Made by a program: the position numbers and the translations under genes
The notes under the pieces: generated by a model
Seen by the model: only the letters and a program-made list of their open reading frames with translations
Told to the model about the DNA's origin: nothing
The model's database searches: none
Assembly (NCBI RefSeq): GCF_000744225.1
Contig: NZ_JQLN01000007.1
Span: 682,001-746,000, forward strand
Source: Kitasatospora mediocidica KCTC 9733
Lineage (GTDB): Bacteria; Actinomycetota; Actinomycetes; Streptomycetales; Streptomycetaceae
Direction: 5' to 3'
Length of the DNA: 64,000 nucleotides
Part shown: positions 53,200 to 62,168 of the stretch, piece by piece
Layout of the letters: every line of letters begins with the position of its first letter
Position numbering within the stretch: position 1 is the stretch's first letter

Positions 53200-54639
53200 G
53201 TGAACACTGAGCCCGAGCCGTACGACGTCGTGGTGCTGGGCGGCGGCCCGACCGGCGAGAACCTGGCCGACCGGACCCGCGCCGCCGGGCTGAGCACCGC
53301 CGTGGTGGAGAGCGAACTGGTCGGCGGCGAGTGTTCGTACTGGGCCTGCATGCCGAGCAAGGCGCTGCTGCGCCCGGGCGCCGCGCTGGCGGCCGCGCAG
53401 GCCGTCGCGGGCTCGCGCGAGGCGGTGACCGGTGCACTGGACGCCGCCGCCGTGCTGGCCCGCCGGGACGCGTTCGCCTCGCACTGGAAGGACGACGGCC
53501 AGGTCTCCTGGCTGGAGTCGATCGGCGCGGTGCTGGTCCGCGGCGAGGGACGGCTGGACGGCCCGCGCCGCGTGGTGGTCCGCACGCCCGACGGCGGCGA
53601 GCGGGTGCTGACCGCCCGGCACGCCGTCGCCGTGTGCACCGGAAGCCGCGCGCTGCTGCCGTCCGACGTCCCCGGGCTGGCCGAGGCCGCGCCGTGGACC
53701 AGCCGCGAGGCGACCAGCTCCCCCGTGGTGCCGCGCCGCCTGGTGGTGGTCGGCGGCGGGGTGGTCGGCGTGGAGATGGCCGCGGCCTGGCAGGCGCTGG
53801 GCTCGCGGGTCACCCTGCTGGTGCGCGGCGCCGGGCTGCTGCCGCGGATGGAGCCGTTCGCCGGGGAGTTGGTCGCGGCCGGCCTGACCGAGGCCGGGGT
53901 GATCATCCACACCGGCGTCTCGGTCGCCGCAGTGGAACGCGAGGACGGCGTGGTGACGCTGCGACTGGACAGCGGCGAGGGCCTGGAGGCCGAAGAGGTG
54001 CTGTACGCCACCGGGCGCGCGCCGCGCACCGAGGGCCTGGGCCTGGCGACGGTCGGCCTGCGCGACGGGAGCTGGCTGGAGGTCGACGACAGCTGCCGGG
54101 TGCGCGGCGTCGAGGGCGACTGGCTGTTCGCGGCCGGCGACGTCAACCACCGCGCGCTCCTCACCCACCAGGGCAAGTACCAGGCCCGGATCGCGGGCGC
54201 CGCGATCGGCGCGCTGGCGCGGGGGCGGGCGCTGGACACGGCTCCCTGGGGCGCGCACGTGGCCACCGCCGACGTGGCGGCCGTGCCGCAGGTGGTCTTC
54301 ACCGAGCCGGAGGCCGCCTCGGTCGGGCTGACCGCCGCCGCGGCCGAGCGGGCCGGACTGCGCTTCCGGGTGGTCGACTACGACCTCGCGCAGGTGGCGG
54401 GTGCCTCCCTGCAGGCCGACGACTACCGCGGCCGGGCCCGGATGATCGTGGACGAGGAGCGCGGCACCGTCGCGGGCGTCACCTTCGTCGGACCGGGCGC
54501 GGGCGAACTGCTGCACGCCGCGACGGTCGCGGTGACCGGCCAGGTGCCGCTGGCCCGGCTCTGGCACGCGGTGCCCTCCTACCCGACGGTGAGCGAGATC
54601 TGGCTGCGTCTGCTGGAGACCTACCGGGACTCGGAATAG
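53200..54639 (+). CDS. FAD-dependent pyridine nucleotide-disulfide oxidoreductase
   Basis: 479 residues from GTG 53200, with GAGGAG upstream. FAD motif VVLGGGPTGENLA, redox pair in GGECSYWACMPSKALL (Cys45, Cys50), NAD(P) motif LVVVGGGVVGVEMAAAW and the second FAD block VEGDWLFAAGDVNHRALLTHQGKYQA. In classic lipoamide or mercuric reductases the dimer interface supplies a catalytic His in HPTxSE; here the segment is HAVPSYPTVSEIW, with Tyr at that place and an extra His five residues earlier. The redox couple may therefore be atypical. It is followed 29 bp later by a thioredoxin gene, its plausible partner. Confidence 0.88.
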   Translation: MNTEPEPYDVVVLGGGPTGENLADRTRAAGLSTAVVESELVGGECSYWACMPSKALLRPGAALAAAQAVAGSREAVTGALDAAAVLARRDAFASHWKDDGQVSWLESIGAVLVRGEGRLDGPRRVVVRTPDGGERVLTARHAVAVCTGSRALLPSDVPGLAEAAPWTSREATSSPVVPRRLVVVGGGVVGVEMAAAWQALGSRVTLLVRGAGLLPRMEPFAGELVAAGLTEAGVIIHTGVSVAAVEREDGVVTLRLDSGEGLEAEEVLYATGRAPRTEGLGLATVGLRDGSWLEVDDSCRVRGVEGDWLFAAGDVNHRALLTHQGKYQARIAGAAIGALARGRALDTAPWGAHVATADVAAVPQVVFTEPEAASVGLTAAAAERAGLRFRVVDYDLAQVAGASLQADDYRGRARMIVDEERGTVAGVTFVGPGAGELLHAATVAVTGQVPLARLWHAVPSYPTVSEIWLRLLETYRDSE

Positions 54640-54668
54640 AGCGCGGGACGCCTGCTGTTGACGGCTGC

Positions 54669-55031
54669 ATGACTACCGTCGAGCTCACCAAGGACAACTT
54701 CAACGACGTCGTGTCCGGGGACTCCATCGTCCTGGTCGACTTCTGGGCGACCTGGTGCCCTCCCTGCCTGAGGTTCGCCCCGATCTACGACAAGGCAGCC
54801 GAGAAGCACCCCGATCTGGTCTTCGGCAAGGTGGACACCGACGCCCAGCAAGAGCTGGCCGCCACCTTCGAGATCAGCTCGATCCCGACGCTGATGATCG
54901 TCCGTGAGGGCGTGGTGGTCTTCTCGAAGGCGGGCGCGCTTCCGGCCCCCGCGCTGGAGCAGCTGATCCAGCAGGCGAAGGCGCTCGACATGGACGAGGT
55001 CCGCAACGCGGTGGCGGGCCAGCAGTCCTGA
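54669..55031 (+). CDS. Thioredoxin
   Basis: 120 residues from ATG 54669. VLVDFWATWCPPCLRFAPIYDKAA gives the active site Cys30-Pro-Pro-Cys33, a variant of the usual CGPC that often shifts redox potential. The cis-proline loop is SSIPTLMIVREG. A C-terminal tail of about 15 residues extends beyond the fold. It lies 29 bp after the flavin disulfide reductase gene, and the two end together at a strong hairpin, suggesting a small dithiol relay distinct from the main TrxA/TrxB system. Confidence 0.93.
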   Translation: MTTVELTKDNFNDVVSGDSIVLVDFWATWCPPCLRFAPIYDKAAEKHPDLVFGKVDTDAQQELAATFEISSIPTLMIVREGVVVFSKAGALPAPALEQLIQQAKALDMDEVRNAVAGQQS

Positions 55032-55041
55032 TCCGTCCCCG

Positions 55042-55076
55042 GTCCCCGGAAGTCGACTGACCCGACTTCCGGGGAC
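55042..55076 (+). terminator. Hairpin terminator after thioredoxin
   Basis: A perfect 14-bp stem (55042-55055 with 55063-55076) encloses the loop ACTGACC, 11 bp beyond the stop. Confidence 0.9.
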
Positions 55077-55216
55077 GTAGGGCGAAGTCGGCTACGGAGA
55101 GTGGCGACAGAGGTTGGCCGGTCTGGCTATCGACGACCTCCAGAACCCGCCCGCATAATCCTGGAGCATGCATGCCCTGTGCCGACCGCCACCACGGCTC
55201 GTCTACCCTGGTTGAC

Positions 55217-55291
55217 GTGATTGTTCTTGTCAGCCGCCGCCACGTGGACCTGCTCCGCGTCACGAGCATGTCCTGTCGACGCTCCCGCTGA
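55217..55291 (+). CDS. 24-residue actinomycete leader peptide (cysteine-attenuation type)
   Basis: GTG 55217 to TGA 55291. The peptide contains VSRRHVDLLRVTSMSCRR, matching the recurring actinomycete 'RRHVDLLRV...C' leader peptides found ahead of sulfur- and redox-related operons. A -10-like TACCCT at 55204-55209 places the start site at the GTG, so the transcript is probably leaderless. One Cys codon near the end would let ribosome stalling report Cys-tRNA supply. A TCCGGC/GCCGGA hairpin at 55361-55376 could be the switch. It precedes the 2OG oxygenase gene by 118 bp. Confidence 0.65.
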   Translation: MIVLVSRRHVDLLRVTSMSCRRSR

Positions 55292-55409
55292 CCCCTCACC
55301 CTCACCCTTCAGGACCCCGGCCCCGGGGGCGCGGCCCACTTCCGCCGCTCCCCCCGGTGCTCCGGCCACCGCCGGACCGACCGGGCCTCACCCAGCGGAT
55401 GTCACCCTC

Positions 55410-56435
55410 ATGTCGCAGCAGCACATCACCACGCCGGCCAACGATCTTCCGGTGATCGACCTTTCCGCCGCCTCCGGCAGCCCCGAGCAGCGTGCGGCGC
55501 TGCACGCGGATCTGCTCCAGGCGGCCACCGAGGTCGGTTTCTTCCACCTCACCGGCCATGGCATCACCGACGCCGAGACGGCGGAGCTGACCAGCGCGAT
55601 GCACGCGTTCTTCGCCCTTCCGGAAGCCGACCGGATGGCGATCAGCAACCTCAACTCACCGCACTTCCGCGGTTACACCCGGATCGGCACCGAGCGCACC
55701 CAGGGCCGCAGCGACTGGCGCGACCAGATCGACATAGGCGCCGAGCGGCCCGCCCGCCGTCCCTCGCCCGACGAGCCCGCCTACTGGTGGCTGGAGGGCC
55801 CCAACCAGTGGCCGGCCGGCCAGCCCGAGCTGCGCGCGGCGGCGCTGCACTGGATCGAGCGGCTCAGCGCGGTCGCCGAACGCCTGCTGCACGAACTGCT
55901 GGCCGCCATCGGCGCCCGCCCCGACTTCTACGACGACGCCTTCGCCGGCCACCCGCACCTGCGCCTCAAGCTGGTCCGTTACCCGGGCAGCGGACCCGAC
56001 GGCACCGGCCAGGGCGTCGGCGCGCACAAGGACTACGGCTTCCTGACCCTGCTGCTCACCGACGGCGTCCCGGGCCTGCAGGTCGAGCGGGCCGACGGCA
56101 GCTTCCTGGACGTGCCGTCCCGGCCCGGCGCCTTCGTGGTCAACCTCGGCGAGCTGCTCGAAGTCGCCACCGACGGCTACCTGAAGGCGACCAACCACCG
56201 GGTGGTCAGCCCGCCCGGGGCCCGCGAGCGCTACTCCGTCCCGTTCTTCTACAACCCGCGCCTGGACGCCCACATCGAGCCACTGGACTTCCCGCACGCG
56301 CACCACGCCCCCGGCGCCACCGAGGACCCGGACAACCCGCTCTTCGCCGAGTTCGGCCGCAACGAACTGAAGGGCTACCTGCGCGCCCACCCCGAGGTCG
56401 CCCGCCGCCACCACGCCGAGCTGCTGGTCGGCTGA
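55410..56435 (+). CDS. Isopenicillin-N-synthase-like Fe(II)/2OG oxygenase
   Basis: 341 residues from ATG 55410. The N-terminal DIOX_N domain starts LPVIDLSAA and includes GFFHLTGHGI. The metal site is GAHKDYGF (His206, Asp208) and NHRV (His263); RYSVPFF provides the RxS motif (near 274-276) that binds 2-oxoglutarate. Length and layout fit the broad IPNS/gibberellin-oxidase family; the substrate cannot be inferred. An upstream extension in frame is rejected because it would overlap the leader peptide. Control by the upstream Cys leader hints at a sulfur-linked role. Confidence 0.88.
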   Translation: MSQQHITTPANDLPVIDLSAASGSPEQRAALHADLLQAATEVGFFHLTGHGITDAETAELTSAMHAFFALPEADRMAISNLNSPHFRGYTRIGTERTQGRSDWRDQIDIGAERPARRPSPDEPAYWWLEGPNQWPAGQPELRAAALHWIERLSAVAERLLHELLAAIGARPDFYDDAFAGHPHLRLKLVRYPGSGPDGTGQGVGAHKDYGFLTLLLTDGVPGLQVERADGSFLDVPSRPGAFVVNLGELLEVATDGYLKATNHRVVSPPGARERYSVPFFYNPRLDAHIEPLDFPHAHHAPGATEDPDNPLFAEFGRNELKGYLRAHPEVARRHHAELLVG

Positions 56436-56461
56436 TCCGCCGATGCGCTGATCACCTCCCT

Positions 56462-56506
56462 GGTGGGAGAGTCGCACTGCTAGTGTGACAGCAGGACTGT
56501 CCCACC
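56462..56506. promoter_or_regulatory. Inverted-repeat operator around the merR promoter
   Basis: GGTGGGAGAGTC (56462-56473) faces GACTGTCCCACC (56495-56506), 11 of 12 bases symmetric, with a 21-bp spacer that contains a -10-like TAGTGT (56481-56486). A repeat straddling the promoter just ahead of a MerR gene is the expected autoregulatory site. Confidence 0.65.
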
Positions 56507-56519
56507 AGGAGGCGAGAGC

Positions 56520-57230
56520 GTGTCCGCGATCCCGCGCCTCACCGTCGACGAACTCGCCGCCCGCGCCGGAGTCAGCGTGCGGACGCTGCGCTTCTACAGC
56601 GGCAAGGGGCTGCTGCCGCCGCCCGAGCTGGGCCCGCGCCGGGTCGGCCTGTACGGCGCCGAGCACCTGGACCGGCTCGAACTGATCGAGGAGCTCCAGC
56701 GGCTGGGCCTCACGCTCGCCGCCATCGAACGCTATCTCGACCAACTCCCGCCCGACATCAGCTCGCTGGACCTGGCCATCCACCGCGCGCTGATCGCGGT
56801 CTGGGCCCCGGAGACCGCCGAGCAGGCCACCGTGGAACAGCTCTCCCGCCGCACCGGGCGCGAGCTGTCACCCGCCGACCTGGAGCAACTGGTCGCCATG
56901 GGCGCCCTGCAACGGACCGACCAGGAAACGGTGTTCACCCTCGACCCCGGCCTGCTCCCGCTGGGAGCACGGGTGTTGGACCTGCCGATCCCGTTGGAGA
57001 CCATCGTCACCGCCCGCGCCGTGGTCCGCCTGCACAGCCGCGCGGCCGCCCGGGAGTTGAACCGGCTCTTCCGCGAGACCGTCTGGAAACCCTTCCGGGA
57101 GAGCGCCCCCGCCGAGGCCGAGGTCGAGCGGATGCGCGAGCTGACCACCCGGATCGAACCGTTGCTCACCCAGGCCCTGGTGACCGCCTTCCACCGCTCG
57201 CTGGCCGAACAGCTGGCCGAGAACGGCTGA
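56520..57230 (+). CDS. MerR-family transcriptional regulator
   Basis: 236 residues from GTG 56520, with AGGAGG upstream. The N-terminal winged helix reads LTVDELAARAGVSVRTLRFYSGKGLLPPPELGPRRVGLYG, here noted as residues 7-46, followed by the dimerisation helix LELIEELQRLGLTLAAIERYL. The remaining 150 residues form a long effector domain without the metal-binding cysteines of true MerR, more like the TipA/BldC-neighbour group sensing organic ligands. It probably binds the palindrome at 56462-56506 and may also act on the adjacent oxygenase gene. Confidence 0.9.
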   Translation: MSAIPRLTVDELAARAGVSVRTLRFYSGKGLLPPPELGPRRVGLYGAEHLDRLELIEELQRLGLTLAAIERYLDQLPPDISSLDLAIHRALIAVWAPETAEQATVEQLSRRTGRELSPADLEQLVAMGALQRTDQETVFTLDPGLLPLGARVLDLPIPLETIVTARAVVRLHSRAAARELNRLFRETVWKPFRESAPAEAEVERMRELTTRIEPLLTQALVTAFHRSLAEQLAENG

Positions 57231-57394
57231 CCCCGGCCGGGCCGAGGCCGACGGCGCCCGTCCGGCCCGGTCGAGCCGCCCGAACGCCCCCAGCCGGCAC
57301 GGCCCCGCCCCTTGCCGTTCGCGGGCTGGTTGCTAGCGTGTCCTGCCAGGTCGTCAAAGCAGCTGAGCGGCACGGGGATGCAAGGGGTGCACCG

Positions 57395-60300
57395 ATGGGA
57401 CGTCAGATCACCGACGCTCTGGAACACGTCGCGCAGAAGGCCGGGAAGGGCTTGGCCGAGGACTTCGCGGGCTCCTACCAGAAGATCCTCAAGGACACCC
57501 ACGTCAAGGCCACCGGCATCGCCGACCACACGGCCGAGAAGGAGGCCGGGGTCGTCGACCACCTCAACGGGACCGGTCGCGGTGAGCCGGGCAAGGGCTC
57601 GGTCCAGGACCCGAAGCTGAACGAGCATCCACCGGCCGACGGCGGCGCTCCCAAGGGCGGCTCCGAGGGCGGCCCGTCCAGAGCCGTCCCGGACGACTTC
57701 GAGCCCAACCTCAACAACGGCGGCCCGCGCGGCGGGCAGCGCTCGGACGGCAACGAGGGCACCGAGACCGGCGGCACCGACCCGGTCGACCTGGTCTCGG
57801 GGCAGATGATCACCTCGGCGACCGACCTCGACATCCCCGGGCTGCTGCCGATCCTGCTGCGCCGCGCCTACGCCTCCGGCTACCGCAGCGGCACCCTGTT
57901 CGGCCCGGGCTGGTCCGGCACCCTCACCCAGCGCGTCCAGGTGGACCTGGACGGCATCCACTTCGCCGGCGACGACGGCCAGTTGCTGCACTACCCGGTG
58001 CCCGCCCAGCCCGGCCAGGAGGTCCTCCCCCAGGACGGCGCCCGCTGGCCGCTGACCTGGGACCACGCCGAGGACGTCATCCGGATCCACGACCCGGAGA
58101 CCGGCTGGACCAAGCACTTCGCCGCCACCGGCACCGCGGACGACACCCCCGCCGCCCGGCGCGCCGGGCGCAGCGTCCGTCCGCTCAGCGCGCTGACCGA
58201 ACGCAACGGCCACCGGCTGGACTTCGTCCGCGACGACGACCAGCTGCCCGTCGAGCTGCGGCACAGCAGCGGCCGACGGGTCGCCGTCGACCTGCTGCGG
58301 ACCGCCGCGGGTCCGCGGATCGAGGGCCTGCGGCTGCTGGACGGCACCGGCGGCGGGCTCGGCACCACCGTGGTCGGCTTCGGCTACGACGCCCGCGGCC
58401 GGCTCACCGACCACGTCAACTCCTCGGGCCTGCCGCTGGTCTACGAGTACGACGGTCAGGACCGGATCACCGCCTGGACCGACCGCACCGGCCACCGCTA
58501 CGCGTACGACTACGACGAGGCGGGCCGGGTACTGCGCGGCCACGGCCCGTCCGGAGCGCTCTCCGTCAGCATCGCCTACGACCCGGAGAACCGGGTCAAC
58601 ACCGTCACCGACAGCCACGGCGGCCGCACCGAGTACCACTACGACGAGCACCACCACCTCGCCCGGATCACCGACCCTCTCGGCCACCAGGTCCGGGTCC
58701 AACACGACCGCTACAACCGCCTGTTGCGCTACACCGACCAGCTCGGCCACAGCACCCGGCTGACCCGCGACGAGCGCGGCGACGTGGTGCGGGTGGACCG
58801 TCCGGACGGCAACAGCCTGCTGATCGGCTACAACGAGCTGCGCCAACCCGTCGAGATCCAGACGCCCGAGGGGCTGAGCTGGCGGCAGGCCTACGACGAG
58901 CGCGGCAACCGCACCGAGGTGACCGACCGGGCCGGCGTCACCACCCGGTTCGGCTACGACGAGGCGGGCCGGCTGACCTCGGTCACCGACGCGCTCGGGC
59001 AGGTCACCCGGATCAGCTGCGACCTCGCCGGGCTGCCGGTCGCCACCGTCGACCCGCTCGGCGCCCGGACCACCCTCCAGCGCGACGCCTTCGGCCGGCC
59101 GGCCACCGCCACCGACGCGCTCGGCAACACCGCCCGGTTCAGCTGGGCGGTGGAGGGCGAGCCGCTCTCCCGCACGCTGACCGATGGCCGCACCGAGCAC
59201 TGGACCTACGACGGCGAGGGCAACACCCTCACCCACACGAACGCCGACGGCGCCGTCACCACCCTGGAGTACACCCACTTCCACCTGCTCACCGCCCGCA
59301 CCGACCCGGACGGCGCGCACTACCAATTCCGCCACGACCGCCTGCTTCAGCTCACCGAGGTCGTCAACCCGCAGGGCCTGAGCTGGCGTTACACCTACGA
59401 CGAGGGCGGCCGGCTGACCTCGGAGCAGGACTTCGACGGCCGGACGGTCAACTACCGCCACAGCAAGGCCAACCAGGTGGTCCAGCGGCGCAACGGCGCC
59501 GGCCAGCAGGTCGACTTCAGCTACGACCCGCTCGGGCAGCTGGCGAGCAAGACCGTCGGCGAGCAGACCACCGACTACACGTACGACCCGGCCGGCCGGC
59601 TCACCGCCGCCCGCACCGCCGACTGCGAACTGACCCGCCGCTACGACCCGGTGGGCCGCCTGCTGGCCGAAACCGTCGACGGCCGCACGGTCACCACCGG
59701 CTACGACGAGCTGGGACGCCGAACCAGCCGCCGCACGCCGTCCGGCAGCGTGAGCAGCTGGACCTACGACGCGGTCGGCAACCCGCGCTCGCTCACCACC
59801 GACGGCCACCTGATCGGCTTCGACCACGATGTGCTGGGCCGCGAGACCGGCCGCCGGTTCGGCCGGGACCTCACGCTGGCCCTGGGGTTCGACTGGGACC
59901 CGGTCGGCCGGCTGACCGGCCGGACCACCACGGCCGGCGGCGCCGCCCTGCTGCACCGCTCCTACAGCTACGGTGACGGCGGCGGCCTGACCGGCATCAC
60001 CGACCGGGCGGCGGACGGTTCGGACCAGCACACCGGCTTCGAGCTGGACCGGGCCGGCCGGGTGACCGCCGTACGGGCGGCCGGCTGGACCGAGAACTAC
60101 GCCTACGACAGCGCCGGCCATCTCGCCGAGGCCGCCTGGCCCGGTCGGCGGGACACCGCGTCCCAGGGCGAACGCGCCTACCAGGGCGCCCGGTTGCGTA
60201 CGGCGGGCCGGATCGACTACCACTACGACGCCGAGGGCCGGGTCACCGGCCGCCGCCAGCGCACCCTCTCCGGGCAGAGCAGGACCTGGCGTTACAGCTG

Positions 60301-61354
60301 GGACGCCGAGGACCGGCTGACCGACGTCGTCACCCCCGACGGCGCGCACTGGCACTACCGGTACGACCCGCTCGGGCGCCGGATCGCCAAGCAGCAGCTG
60401 GCCACCGTGGACGGCGAGCCGACCGTCCTGCAGTGGACCGAGTTCAGCTGGTCCCACCAGACGCTGATCGAACAGACCGCCCACAGCCCGCAGTTGCCGG
60501 GACCGTACACGCTGGGTTGGGAGTACCAGGGACTGCACCCGATCGCCCAGCGCGAGCGGCTGGCCTCCGGAGCCGACGACCAGGCGGAGGTGGACGAGCG
60601 GTTCTTCGCCATCGTCACCGACCTGGTCGGCACCCCCACCCAGCTGCTGGCCCCGGACGGTTCGACGGCCTGGGAGCAGCGCGCCACCATCTGGGGCGTA
60701 CCGGTCGGCGCGGATCGGCAGGCCACCGACACCCCGCTGCGCTTCCCCGGCCAGTACTACGACCCCGAGTCCCGCCTGCACTACAACGTGCACCGCTACT
60801 ACGACCCCGCCGCCGCCCGCTACCTCACCGTCGACCCGCTGGGCCTGTCCCCCGCGCCGGACGCCTACGGGTACGCCGGAAACCCGCTGCTGGCCTGCGA
60901 CCCGCTCGGCCTGATGCTGCGCAACGCGCAGGGCCAGTTCATGGCCAACCCCAACGCGGTGCCGAACGCGCACAACCGCAGGACCGAGTACCCGAGCGGC
61001 TACCGGGTACCGACCCACCAGCACATGATCCAGAACTGGACGGACGAGGGCATCGCCCAGGGCACCCACGCCCCCGTCGACGCCAACGGCGTCCCGATCC
61101 CCGAGAGCCAGCTGACCTGGCGGGACGCCAACGGTCAGGTCGTGCCGTACAACAACGTGACGTACGAGCACGTGAACCCGGTGGTCAACCACTGGAACAC
61201 CACCGGTTACGACACCGACCGTGCGGCGCGCAACGACTACTACAACAACACCGCTAATCTGGAAGTGATGGACGGGGGTCAGAACTCGGCCGGCGGCGGC
61301 CGGATGACCCAGCGTTACCGGCAGGACACCGGCGCGAACTACAGTCGGACCTGA
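57395..61354 (+). CDS. RHS/YD-repeat polymorphic toxin with HNH-like C-terminal tip
   Basis: 1319 residues from ATG 57395 (AAGGGG upstream). A short N-terminal helical part (1-60) and a Gly/Pro/Asp-rich linker precede a DUF6531 domain (PVDLVSGQMITSATDLDIPGLLP). A long array of YD repeats follows (for example YDEAGRVLRGHG, YDERGNRTEVTD). The RHS core ends near residue 1147-1174 (VDPLGLSPAPDAYGYAGNPL, then DPLGL). After it lies the variable toxin tip of about 145 residues with THQHMIQNW, TYEHVNPVVNHWN and YYNNTANLEVM, consistent with an HNH/endonuclease VII-type nuclease. The protein forms a cocoon that holds the toxin. No signal peptide is visible. Confidence 0.9.
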   Translation: MGRQITDALEHVAQKAGKGLAEDFAGSYQKILKDTHVKATGIADHTAEKEAGVVDHLNGTGRGEPGKGSVQDPKLNEHPPADGGAPKGGSEGGPSRAVPDDFEPNLNNGGPRGGQRSDGNEGTETGGTDPVDLVSGQMITSATDLDIPGLLPILLRRAYASGYRSGTLFGPGWSGTLTQRVQVDLDGIHFAGDDGQLLHYPVPAQPGQEVLPQDGARWPLTWDHAEDVIRIHDPETGWTKHFAATGTADDTPAARRAGRSVRPLSALTERNGHRLDFVRDDDQLPVELRHSSGRRVAVDLLRTAAGPRIEGLRLLDGTGGGLGTTVVGFGYDARGRLTDHVNSSGLPLVYEYDGQDRITAWTDRTGHRYAYDYDEAGRVLRGHGPSGALSVSIAYDPENRVNTVTDSHGGRTEYHYDEHHHLARITDPLGHQVRVQHDRYNRLLRYTDQLGHSTRLTRDERGDVVRVDRPDGNSLLIGYNELRQPVEIQTPEGLSWRQAYDERGNRTEVTDRAGVTTRFGYDEAGRLTSVTDALGQVTRISCDLAGLPVATVDPLGARTTLQRDAFGRPATATDALGNTARFSWAVEGEPLSRTLTDGRTEHWTYDGEGNTLTHTNADGAVTTLEYTHFHLLTARTDPDGAHYQFRHDRLLQLTEVVNPQGLSWRYTYDEGGRLTSEQDFDGRTVNYRHSKANQVVQRRNGAGQQVDFSYDPLGQLASKTVGEQTTDYTYDPAGRLTAARTADCELTRRYDPVGRLLAETVDGRTVTTGYDELGRRTSRRTPSGSVSSWTYDAVGNPRSLTTDGHLIGFDHDVLGRETGRRFGRDLTLALGFDWDPVGRLTGRTTTAGGAALLHRSYSYGDGGGLTGITDRAADGSDQHTGFELDRAGRVTAVRAAGWTENYAYDSAGHLAEAAWPGRRDTASQGERAYQGARLRTAGRIDYHYDAEGRVTGRRQRTLSGQSRTWRYSWDAEDRLTDVVTPDGAHWHYRYDPLGRRIAKQQLATVDGEPTVLQWTEFSWSHQTLIEQTAHSPQLPGPYTLGWEYQGLHPIAQRERLASGADDQAEVDERFFAIVTDLVGTPTQLLAPDGSTAWEQRATIWGVPVGADRQATDTPLRFPGQYYDPESRLHYNVHRYYDPAAARYLTVDPLGLSPAPDAYGYAGNPLLACDPLGLMLRNAQGQFMANPNAVPNAHNRRTEYPSGYRVPTHQHMIQNWTDEGIAQGTHAPVDANGVPIPESQLTWRDANGQVVPYNNVTYEHVNPVVNHWNTTGYDTDRAARNDYYNNTANLEVMDGGQNSAGGGRMTQRYRQDTGANYSRT

Positions 61355-61401
61355 CCTGCCGTGGAATCCCCGAACCGCCGTACCACCTGGAGCCCGCACC
61401 C

Positions 61402-62148
61402 ATGGACCTGACCGCAACCCTGTCCGGCCTGCCCGGCGCCGAGGCCTTCCCGGAACTGCCCGAGGCCTGGCACTGGTCGCCCAACCCGCGCTTCCACTTC
61501 GTCTCGGCGCTGGCGGCGGACGGCAAGCACGCCTTCCAGGTGACCACGCTCGGGCCGTACGACGCGGAGCTGGTCGGCCGGCTGCTGGCCCACGCCCGCG
61601 CGCACACCGACCAGGTGCTGGGCGATCCGCGCCCGCTGATCCCGCTGTCCGGTTTCACCGCGGCCGGGTACGGCTTCGACACCGCCGCGGTGGCCGCCCC
61701 CCGCGCGCACACCTTCCACGCCCGTGACAACGCCACGCTGCACGCCCTCACCTACGCCGTCTTCCCCGGCTGGCACTTCGAGTTCTCCGGGACCGAGACC
61801 GACGAGGAGGCGCTGTCCCAGGTCGCGCACCCGCAGGGCCTGCGGGTGACCAGCCTGGACCGGGCGCCCTCGCCGTTCCTGAAGATGCGCTTCGACAACC
61901 CGCGCACCGGGGCCGGAAGCAACGGCCCGGACCGCGGGTTGGCCAAGGCGGACGTGCTGCTGCGCGAACTGGCGCTGCTGGACGGGATCGAGGGCGCCTT
62001 CGTCGAGTTCGAGAACCACCGGGGCGAGGTGTGGCGCGCCGAGTGGTCGGGGGCCTCCGGCTTCGTCCTGACCGACGTCCCCGGCGGCGGGCGGCGTGAA
62101 TTCGACCGTGACGGACTCCTGAACTTCGCGCAGTCCGCGCTCAGCTGA
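61402..62148 (+). CDS. Probable immunity protein for the RHS toxin
   Basis: 248 residues from ATG 61402, 47 bp after the toxin stop on the same strand, the normal place for the cognate immunity gene. It is soluble and acidic, with no recognised domain. Notable are HFVSALAADGKHAFQVTTLGPYD near the start, an aromatic FPGWHFEFSGTE in the middle and several acidic patches suited to masking a nuclease. Assignment rests on position; direct family recognition is lacking. Confidence 0.6.
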   Translation: MDLTATLSGLPGAEAFPELPEAWHWSPNPRFHFVSALAADGKHAFQVTTLGPYDAELVGRLLAHARAHTDQVLGDPRPLIPLSGFTAAGYGFDTAAVAAPRAHTFHARDNATLHALTYAVFPGWHFEFSGTETDEEALSQVAHPQGLRVTSLDRAPSPFLKMRFDNPRTGAGSNGPDRGLAKADVLLRELALLDGIEGAFVEFENHRGEVWRAEWSGASGFVLTDVPGGGRREFDRDGLLNFAQSALS

Positions 62149-62168
62149 ACAGATTGGGGGGGTAGCGC

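Noticed and set aside
56732..61417. Long minus-strand frame opposite merR and the RHS gene
   Set aside because: Composition is Val/Gly/Arg-rich antisense; the plus strand has clear MerR and YD-repeat motifs.
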